Source of the DNA: Clavulina sp. PMI_390
Taxonomy: Eukaryota > Basidiomycota > Agaricomycetes > Cantharellales > Hydnaceae
Assembly (NCBI GenBank): GCA_015039315.1
Contig: WIDE01000071.1
Coordinates: 138,350 to 161,850 of the forward strand
Length of the DNA: 23,501 nt
Reading direction: 5' to 3'
Shown here: piece by piece, positions 9,394 through 16,361 of the stretch
Numbering within the stretch: position 1 is the first letter of the stretch
Layout: every line of letters starts with the position of its first letter
The notes under the pieces: generated by a model
Told to the model about the DNA's origin: nothing
Seen by the model: the letters and a program-made list of their open reading frames with translations, nothing else
The model's database searches: none
Made by a program: the position numbers and the translations under genes

Positions 9394-9940
9394 GCATGCA
9401 TCGCCTCTTGAACCGCGGAATCATTTAGGGGCTCGATAGAAATATCGAGAAATGACTCGGGCGGTTTCAAAGGCGTGGTAGAATGCATAGGATTACGCTG
9501 TGAAAATCCGACATCACAGTCCAAGGTGGATGACTCGAAAAATGAATTGTTGCCCGCGTCAGCGTCTGGTTGGATAGGCGAAGCGGCGTGATGGACGGGG
9601 GGTGGGGCGATCAGATTCCATTTATATTTCCTGGACCAGATATGGAGCTTTGGGACGGAGTGGTCGCGCGAGCGAGGCGTTATTGTCGAATGTTGGGATT
9701 TCACTAACAAGACACAACAGACGGCCGGTTGTCATGGCCCTCGCCTTCTCGAACCAGACTAACTGACTAGTGAACGATGACTCAACGCGAAAATGACAGC
9801 GAAGATACTCAGATAGATTAATCAATTCTTTAGACGGTATCGAATACAAATGAAGGATCAGAGCCAGTCTGATCGAGAATTTCTCTGCGCCGAAGAGGTT
9901 CACACATGACTCTGAAGGAGCAAATCTCCGCATCAACCAC
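9394..9940. other. Spacer with two weak minus-strand ORFs
   Basis: Two overlapping minus-strand frames lie here: from an ATG at 9933 down to 9622, and from about 9710 down to 9303. A GTTAGT donor-like string and a CCAAAG acceptor-like string could join them, possibly as 5' exons of the unknown gene downstream. They match no family I know, and the first ATG lies only 8 bp past the GH128 stop. I regard the region as unresolved: 3' flank of GH128, promoter of the unknown gene, or unannotated exons. Confidence 0.3.
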
Positions 9941-11154
9941 CTAGAGCATCAGTTTGCCAACAGGCGACAGCGTGCCGTCGTTGTTGTACAGGCACAGAGC
10001 GGTGCCTAGGTTAGCCGCCGTGCTGGGTGCGTATTTGTCAAGCAAATAGGGGCTTGTGGCGATGAAGGGGAAGTAGAGCTTCACGTAGGAGAGACCGTCA
10101 AGGAAAGCAAACGCTTCTTTGTAGAATTCCTGTAGAAGATGATAGCGATTTGCATAAGCGAGGATGATTGGTCAATGAGAGATGGGTGTATGAATGGCAC
10201 GTACAAGAGTTACGGCGGAGCCAGGATTGTTGTTCAGAGCAAACTCGGTGATGACAATCTGGTACTGAGGGAACATGCTCCGCGCCTGTTGGACATGAGC
10301 TTTGAAATCGGCAATGGTCGTACCGTACCAGTGCTTTTGACAGATGAGAGAGTCAGCTGAGGCGAAGGCGAAACAGAAAAAGTCACGCACAAGATTGACG
10401 TAGTCGGTCCAGCAAATATCGCCGCCAGAGTGGCAAGCAGCAACCATTTGCCGCAGCCAGTCCAAGCCTTGGTTAGTAGCACCACTATTGGTGATCGCGG
10501 GGAGAGCTTTCTTAATTTTCTGTCGGCAGAAGAGGCAAGTTCAGATTACGGAGGTCATCAAATCATCTATAACAGAATAATCCGTACGAGAGGGTTAATA
10601 TATTGCTTATACCACTATTTACGCAAAATGGTTGTGTGTCAGGGATGATTAGACAACGATAGATGACTACGTGTACTCACAGCAGCGGCATCGCTAGGCG
10701 AGATCCCGTTGATATCCGGCTCGTTGAGACTGAAAGCCGCTAAAGAATGCAGGTGTGTGCTTTAGTGATACGAAGATGCTATGAGGCAGATTATGCTCAC
10801 TCTTCCAGCCCTGTTGAGCCTGGCGGGTCGCAAGTTGAGACACCGGGGAAGAGGACGAGTCCTTGCTCTACCAAACGGTGTTCGGGCTTATCAGTCGAAG
10901 TCATTGGTCAGGCTTGCACAAATCACACATACCGCCTGCATCCCGATGAACTGTAGACCTCCAGTCTTTCCTGTAGACGTCGGAGGTGCATATGTCTCCC
11001 AGTCGTAGATGGCGACGGTCTGGTTCGTCGCGCTGAAGGCCGCGGGGTTGAGGGGAGCGTTCCACCAGGGCCACGCAAGACCTCGCTTTCCACTAGCGTG
11101 CACGGACGAGGCGAGAGCCGTAAGAGTAAGAGCAAAAGAGAGTCGGGCCAACAT
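9941..11154 (-). CDS. Secreted glycoside hydrolase, GH128 / Asl1-like (seven exons)
   Basis: Exons 11154-10933, 10867-10801, 10739-10681, 10614-10588, 10519-10391, 10333-10205 and 10129-9941 join to 822 bp, or 273 residues. All six introns (57-75 bp) are GT-AG and in phase. The first 20 or so residues form a signal peptide (MLARLSFALTLTALASSVHA). The mature chain starts KRGLAWPWWN and shows the family blocks VAIYDWETYAPP, FSLNEPDINGISPSDAAAWY, YVNLHWYGTTIADF, VITEFALN and a C-terminal YVKLYFPF. The glutamates in NEP (about residue 103) and TEF (about 198) are the probable catalytic pair. GH128 enzymes cleave beta-1,3-glucan outside the cell, suggesting cell-wall remodelling or autolysis. The length is normal for the family. 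The fourth exon is only 27 bp. The gene lies inside the F-box array but shares no sequence with it, and has no CACGTG close to its start. Confidence 0.9.
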
Positions 11155-12108
11155 GGCTCAAAAGAAGGTCAAGTATAGAAGGAAAGTGGGGAGAGAGTGA
11201 CAAGCACTGGATGAAGGAGAGGAAGGGAAAGGGAACAACGTGAGTGCCAAGGACATCATTTGGCAGTCTTTTTAAAGAAGGCACGGGGGTATTCTCCCAG
11301 GCACGGGGTAGCAGCGTCATGGATATGAGTTGTCGAGATCAGCGGACACCGAGATGAAGGTTGCGAGGTGACTGACGACCACACGATCTTCGTCCGATGG
11401 AAGATTGAGCGCCGTGAACGTTCAAAATTTATGTATTTTCAGCCACCGCAGAGATATTGGGCCATCACATTTTGCGAAGTAAAAACAATCAGGTCTTTCA
11501 GAACGTCCTGCATATGGGCCACTGTCGCTCATGATTAGGCACTGGGGTTGCTTAATGTTGTCCGATGCCAGTTAATACAAAAGCGAGAGATCGTTTCTGC
11601 GAAGTCGAGGTTGATTAATGCCGCCGCCGGGCCACGGCTAGCAACGAATGAGACCGGGCTCGCTGGGCACGCCGGGTCGCGCAACCAATTATATACGCTG
11701 GTGACTGATCACCAAGGACAGCCGCGCTGATTCTCAGCCATAAGCTGCCGAACTTGGTCACAGAAACTTTTTCAGGCAAGTTGTCTTTGAGGAATAATTG
11801 TGTAAATGTTGGTGGTCAAGAGTCTTGAGAGCGGGAGGTGTCATTCCTGCCGGCACGTGACGGAGGTGAAGGGGTGAGACATCCTGTCATCCCGAGTTTG
11901 ACTCGACTCCGTCGTGCGGAAACATAATATTAAAGCCTCCCAAGCTTGTGACTAGCTTAGTTATCTCTATCCCTCGACCGCTTTCCAGACTGGTGCCCTG
12001 TCTGGCCACCTAGCCACATCCTGCCTCATACCGAGGTGGATGGAGCAGCTAGCTCGCTTGGCGCACGATTCCTCTCCACGAAGGCATCATATACTTCACT
12101 ATTATCTG
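11155..12108. other. Divergent intergenic region between GH128 and F-box paralogue 6
   Basis: About 950 bp separating two diverging starts, with no supported ORF. A weak TTTAAAAA string at about 11267-11276 lies some 115 bp upstream of the GH128 ATG. On the other side are an E-box at 11854-11859, a GACTCGACTCCGTC block at 11900 and an AT-rich TATA-like stretch at about 11924-11934, in the order expected of a plus-strand promoter. Confidence 0.5.
11854..11922 (+). promoter_or_regulatory. E-box plus GACTCGACTCCGTC promoter module of F-box paralogue 6
   Basis: CACGTGAC at 11854, then GACTCGACTCCGTC starting at 11900 and CGGAA ending at 11922. The same elements in the same order, with 47 instead of 46 bp between their starts, lie upstream of paralogue 7. 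The E-box is 296 bp upstream of the ATG at 12155. Confidence 0.5.
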
Positions 12109-12153
12109 GTGAGCGTCCGTGAGGGGCGTTCTTGATTTCTCTGAACCGATCAG
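12109..12153 (+). other. Candidate 45-bp 5'-UTR intron of F-box paralogue 6
   Basis: Donor CTG|GTGAGC at 12109 and acceptor GATCAG at 12153, one base before the ATG at 12155. A CTGAA string near the 3' end could serve as branch site. An intron in the same place, with the same CTG|GTGAG donor, precedes paralogue 7. Confidence 0.5.
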
Positions 12154-12154
12154 C

Positions 12155-13657
12155 ATGTCTGAAAACTCAGTTCATCCTGAGTTCATTTGGCTGCGAGGGC
12201 TCAATCAGCAGCTGGCTGTGGTTACGCTACCCCCAGAGCTCCTCGGCGAGATTTTCCTCGAATGTATCGATAGAGGGGCTGTCAATGACGCTGATCCTCA
12301 AAAATCGATCGATACCCTGCGCAAGACCCGCCTTTCGCTGGCTAGTGTATGTTATCGATGGCGTCAAGTTGCTCAAGCCATTCAAATGCTTTGGGCCGTC
12401 ACTAGTTTCTCGGGTCCTCTCACTATGGTCGAAGGCGATCAAGGGTCCAGCTCATACACCATGCCTCCTACAGCCTATGACCTACTTCACCACGAGCTGC
12501 AGCTCTCTGGCACCGCCCCGATATCCCTGGTCTCACAAGGCACGTTGGAGCACCTGACGCAACCACCCTTGACGTCACGGCCGGGACACGAGTTGGCTGC
12601 TACGCTAGCTCCCATGCTTTCAAGATGTCATAAAGTATTCTTGGATATCCCTGGTACCGTTTCCCTTTCTGTCCTAAACCATTCTCCGGAGCAACTAGCA
12701 AACATCGAGTCGCTCACCGTGCAAGGTTCGGCTCCAAGCTCATCGGATCCCGAAACCACAATACTCGACTTAGACCTATCCCGCGCTCATCTGATTCGCC
12801 ATCTATCTATCTGCCTGTTAAATCCTCGTATGGCTGATATTTGGCCTTCAACGATACGTCCTAGACTAGCGGATCCGAGCAGGTTAAGATCCCTTACGCT
12901 CTCGGGCTCTGTGGATTGTCTAGTTGCGTATGAGATTATCTCTCGAGCCACCTCGCTTCGGTCGCTAGTGTGGACTTCAGAGCATCACTATCTCGAGTCA
13001 ACAGTCCCTTCGAACCAAATACCAATGCGATCCCTGGAGCATTTAATCCTCTCCGCGATACCACCTGTGCTTATCCTGCCACATCTTGATGCGCCCAAGC
13101 TTTTATCGCTTACGCTTTGGCCAGGGACTCCAGCTTGGGATCAACGCCCGAAACCTTTCCCAAACCCCTCTCAGGCCCTCCACCTCCGTTGCCTTGTCCT
13201 GGACTCAACGTCTGCACTGTCTCCAATGGTGCCACCAGTTTTTCCCGAATTTCGAGCGCTCGAAGTGCTGGAGCTTCGTTGTGAGATGTCAGTGAAGCTC
13301 GCAGTAGCCTGCGCTAAAGCCCCGAAGCTTCGACTTGTTGTGCTTATTTGGATCCCACTGTTTCCTAGTACCTGGGACGGACCTCTCAAGTTGCTTGAGA
13401 GCTGGTCAGGATCCGTTGAATCGGGAGAGATCATGCCACTCTCCCGTGGCGTTTGCTTTGTGTACTCGCAAGTTCCACTGGATACGGAGCAGCTGGCGTT
13501 CAGGGATCACTTCGTGATGAAGTTTCCAAGCATTAAGATTGGTCTTCGCCAGTCATTTCTTTTCTCTGCATCGGAGCCAGACGACTGGAACAACCTTTTT
13601 GCCAGATTTGATAGGGACCCCTCATATTTACCACCTTTTTCGTCCTCCAATGCGTAG
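12155..13657 (+). CDS. F-box-like protein, paralogue 6 (intronless coding region)
   Basis: Frame of 500 residues from the ATG at 12155 (MSENSVHPEFIWLRGLNQQ) to TAG at 13655-13657. The frame is open further 5' only to a GTG, and that part probably lies in a leader intron. The F-box-like segment is at about residues 23-80 (LPPELLGEIFLECIDRGAV, VCYRWRQVAQAIQMLWAV). Features shared only with paralogue 7 are ELRCEM or NLRCEL near residue 380, WDGPLKLLE, a CFV block, and a short tail after YLPPF ending in NA. The C-terminal signature is weakened (FSASEPDDWNNLF instead of PFTSW-PEDW). The likely role is an SCF adaptor, inferred from the F-box. Confidence 0.9.
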   Translation: MSENSVHPEFIWLRGLNQQLAVVTLPPELLGEIFLECIDRGAVNDADPQKSIDTLRKTRLSLASVCYRWRQVAQAIQMLWAVTSFSGPLTMVEGDQGSSSYTMPPTAYDLLHHELQLSGTAPISLVSQGTLEHLTQPPLTSRPGHELAATLAPMLSRCHKVFLDIPGTVSLSVLNHSPEQLANIESLTVQGSAPSSSDPETTILDLDLSRAHLIRHLSICLLNPRMADIWPSTIRPRLADPSRLRSLTLSGSVDCLVAYEIISRATSLRSLVWTSEHHYLESTVPSNQIPMRSLEHLILSAIPPVLILPHLDAPKLLSLTLWPGTPAWDQRPKPFPNPSQALHLRCLVLDSTSALSPMVPPVFPEFRALEVLELRCEMSVKLAVACAKAPKLRLVVLIWIPLFPSTWDGPLKLLESWSGSVESGEIMPLSRGVCFVYSQVPLDTEQLAFRDHFVMKFPSIKIGLRQSFLFSASEPDDWNNLFARFDRDPSYLPPFSSSNA

Positions 13658-14129
13658 AGCTTCTGAGTGGACAACTCAGTTCTTTCATTGAACTTCCACA
13701 CGTTTTGAGCGCACATAAATTCTACTTGGACTGAAAAGGGCTGATTGTGTGAGCACAATCAAGATTCATCAACCCGCCGTTCAAATGGCGGTCCTTGGGA
13801 TCATCAGACAAAGCAGAAGCACTGGTGAAACTGAAGGATCCTGACCGCTTGCAATTTTATAGCTCCTTGTTCTTGGCGTTGGAGATTTACTCCACGCCCC
13901 CATGCCTTGGTCGATGAAAGGTGCAGCACCTCTCCTTCATATTCCTTCTACTCTTGTGCTGGCATATTTAGTTTCTTGGAGCCTGGGCACTCCTAGCAGC
14001 CCGGCTGTAAGGCACTTCTAGTGAAACCATCGTATACCATGCACTGGAGCTTGCTGATAAACCACGCTCTGAGAGTCATTTTTGCGCGCTATGGCGGATT
14101 TTACGGAACCGAGTGTTGTTTCCCCATGA
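13658..14129. other. Spacer downstream of F-box paralogue 6
   Basis: No ORF, repeat or RNA gene that I can support. It holds the 3' flank of paralogue 6 and upstream DNA of paralogue 7. Confidence 0.4.
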
Positions 14130-14205
14130 CACGTGACTGAAGACGTCAAGATGCTCGTGCAGCTGTGGGTGGAGCTGACTCGATTCCGTCCATAGTGTAC
14201 GGAAT
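14130..14205 (+). promoter_or_regulatory. E-box plus GACTCGATTCCGTC promoter module of F-box paralogue 7
   Basis: CACGTGAC at 14130, GACTCGATTCCGTC from 14177 and CGGAA at about 14200. Order and spacing match the module at paralogue 6. The E-box lies 268 bp upstream of the ATG at 14403 and about 94 bp upstream of a TATA box. Confidence 0.5.
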
Positions 14206-14228
14206 ATATCGATGGTATTAATACGGTC

Positions 14229-14236
14229 TATATAAG
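14229..14236 (+). promoter_or_regulatory. TATA box of F-box paralogue 7
   Basis: TATATAAG, a near-consensus TATA element, 167 bp before the ATG. Transcription would begin near 14260, leaving a leader of about 140 bp that contains the predicted 5'-UTR intron. Confidence 0.55.
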
Positions 14237-14346
14237 GCTGCCGAGCCTGTGCCTCAGCTTTCTCAACCGTATCATTCCCTCTCCCTCTTTCACTCCACAG
14301 AATATCCGCCTCCCTTGGTGTTCATCGAGCACGTCATCGCTAGCTG

Positions 14347-14401
14347 GTGAGTTCCCCTGACATTGTACGTCTTACCTTTCTGACCTACCCCGCAAAACCA
14401 G
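14347..14401 (+). other. Candidate 55-bp 5'-UTR intron of F-box paralogue 7
   Basis: Donor CTG|GTGAGT at 14347, branch-like CTGAC in TTTCTGACCT, and acceptor AACCAG at 14401, one base before the ATG at 14403. All three signals are close to the fungal consensus. Confidence 0.65.
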
Positions 14402-14402
14402 G

Positions 14403-15896
14403 ATGTCTCAATTCTCCGTGGCTCATCCTGAGCTCATTAAACTACGAGAAATCAATGGGCAGCTAGCTGTGGTCGCCCTCCCCCCAGAGCTTCTCAGCGA
14501 GGTTTTCCTCGAATGCATCGATAGAGGGGCTCTCAGTGATGTCGAACCTCAAAGATCGATTAAGATCCTCCGCAAAAACCGTACTTCTTTGGCCGGTGTT
14601 TGCTATCGATGGCGTCGAATTGCTCAAGCAACTCCAATGCTTTGGGCTGTGACGAGCTTTTCGGGTCAGTTCACCGAGGTCAAAGACGACGAAGGGAGCA
14701 ACTCATACAAAATCCTCCCGGAAGCCCACAAACCACTTCACCATGAGCTCCAGCTGTCTAGCACGGTTCCAGTATCCCTAGTCTCACAAAGTAAAACGGA
14801 CCACCTGCTATTGCCGTCCGCGCTGTCCATGCTAAAGCATGAGGTTTGCGCAGCACTATCCCCTATACTTCCACGCTGCGACAGGCTCTTCTTAGAGGCA
14901 CCTAGCAGCGTCCCCTTTCTGGTCCTGAACGCTGCGCCAGAGAAATTAGCAAGCTTGCGGTTGCTCGACGTTCGAGCCTCAAGAGGGGACTCAATGGGAC
15001 ATGAGATTAGAGAGCTGAACTTGACCTATGCCAAAAGTATTCGGCACCTTTCCATCCGCTCCCACATATACCGTTCTCCACCTGAAACCATAAGCCCCAT
15101 AATAGCCGATCCAACCAAGCTGAAGACGCTCACAATATCTGGGTTTGTGGATTACCCAGCAGCGTACGAGATCATATCACAAGCTACATCGCTTCACTCG
15201 TTGATGTGGTTGGCGGAATACAAGTTCTTGAGATTCACAGTCCCTCCACAGCAAATCTCAATGTATTCTCTCCAGCACCTGACTCTAGATGGGATGCCCC
15301 CTCTATCTCTCCTGCCGCATCTCGATGCTCCTCAGCTCGTTTCAGCCACCCTCACACTGCATGGCTCGTTTTGGGTTGGCAGCTCGACACTCTTCCTCAA
15401 ACCATCCCAGGCCCCATGTCTTCGATCGCTCACTTTGGGACCAACATACGCGGCTTCCCCAATGCTTCAGCCTCTGTTGCCTGAATTTCGAGCTCTTCAG
15501 GTATTAAACTTACGTTGCGAACTCAAGCTGGAGCTTGCGGCTGCTTGCGCTAACATCGATAGTCTTCGACTCGTTGTGTTCACATGGCTACCCGTCTTTC
15601 GCCCTTGGGATGGACCGCTTAAACTGCTTGAGGGCTGGTCTAGCCACATCGACTCTGGAGAGATATCCTCACTCTCTCGCGGTATTTGCTTTGTGTGCCC
15701 ACAAGTCACCATGATTGAAGAGCGGGCATTCAGAGATACCTTCTTGTCGAAGTTTCCAGCGGTTAAGATCAGCCTTTGCAAGTCATCTCCTTTCTCTTTG
15801 TGGGGGTCATATGAATGGGATGAGTTGTTTGCGCAATTTGACGCTGATCCCTTGTACCTACCACCTTTTTTGTTCTCAAGTGTACCCAATGCCTGA
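14403..15896 (+). CDS. F-box-like protein, paralogue 7 (intronless coding region)
   Basis: Frame of 497 residues from the ATG at 14403 (MSQFSVAHPELIKLREINGQ) to TGA at 15894-15896. The F-box-like region is at about residues 22-80 (LPPELLSEVFLECIDRGAL, VCYRWRRIAQATPMLWAV). A leucine-rich body follows, with the family blocks FLVLNAAPEKLASLRLLDVR, FVDYPAAYEIISQATSLHS and LLPHLDAPQL. The C-terminus reads PFSLWGSYEWDELF, then LYLPPF and a short extra tail ending in PNA, as in paralogue 6. A TATA box, an E-box and a probable leader intron precede it, so this is the best-supported promoter in the array. Predicted SCF adaptor by family; target unknown. Confidence 0.9.
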   Translation: MSQFSVAHPELIKLREINGQLAVVALPPELLSEVFLECIDRGALSDVEPQRSIKILRKNRTSLAGVCYRWRRIAQATPMLWAVTSFSGQFTEVKDDEGSNSYKILPEAHKPLHHELQLSSTVPVSLVSQSKTDHLLLPSALSMLKHEVCAALSPILPRCDRLFLEAPSSVPFLVLNAAPEKLASLRLLDVRASRGDSMGHEIRELNLTYAKSIRHLSIRSHIYRSPPETISPIIADPTKLKTLTISGFVDYPAAYEIISQATSLHSLMWLAEYKFLRFTVPPQQISMYSLQHLTLDGMPPLSLLPHLDAPQLVSATLTLHGSFWVGSSTLFLKPSQAPCLRSLTLGPTYAASPMLQPLLPEFRALQVLNLRCELKLELAAACANIDSLRLVVFTWLPVFRPWDGPLKLLEGWSSHIDSGEISSLSRGICFVCPQVTMIEERAFRDTFLSKFPAVKISLCKSSPFSLWGSYEWDELFAQFDADPLYLPPFLFSSVPNA

Positions 15897-16361
15897 ATGG
15901 AGAATGGCACTTCCCGAACCGCCTTGCATCGTGAGGTTTTGGGTAAGAACGTCAAATTCTGTTGGGATAATTGATGTTAGGTCTTTAGGAGTATAGTAAT
16001 ATTCCTTAATTGCCTTTTCTCCTATACCACGTGTATATATTATCGAGTACTAGTAGTTGATCTATAAGTCTTTCCGCTATCCTACCCTGCTGGAAGTACT
16101 CTACCCGATCCGCTGAGTTCAACAAATTCATGGGGGAAAGAAAAGGGAATCTACTCGAAGTACCGTGTTCCTGACAATCATGACCCCAACCGGGGCGTCA
16201 TTGTATATTTTGGGTCCCTCAAGGGAGGGTGGAGGCCGCCTATTTGGCCATCTTACATAGACCACAACAAACCCCAACGTGTTTGTGTTGACCACTTAAC
16301 CTCTTAGCGATTTGCCCATCTTGACTTCAACACTACTTCGCATTGATAGTATTAAACCTTA
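15897..16361. other. Spacer between F-box paralogue 7 and the HMMR-like gene
   Basis: No gene supported. It contains an eighth CACGTG at 16028-16033 in a different context (CCACGTGTAT, lacking the CACGTGA extension of the F-box sites), and the short GC-rich string ACCCCAACCGGGGC near 16183, too small to call a terminator. Confidence 0.4.

Noticed and set aside
11548..11730. 60-codon plus-strand ORF in the divergent intergenic region
   Set aside because: Short, no motif, and lies in the presumed promoter region.
16028..16033. Eighth CACGTG as a member of the F-box E-box set
   Set aside because: Its flanks differ (CCACGTGTAT) and it lies about 330 bp before the HMMR-like gene. One such site is expected by chance.
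16180..16220. GC-rich self-complementary strings near ACCCCAACCGGGGC, considered as a tRNA or terminator
   Set aside because: Only a short stem, no cloverleaf arms, and bacterial-type terminators do not apply here.
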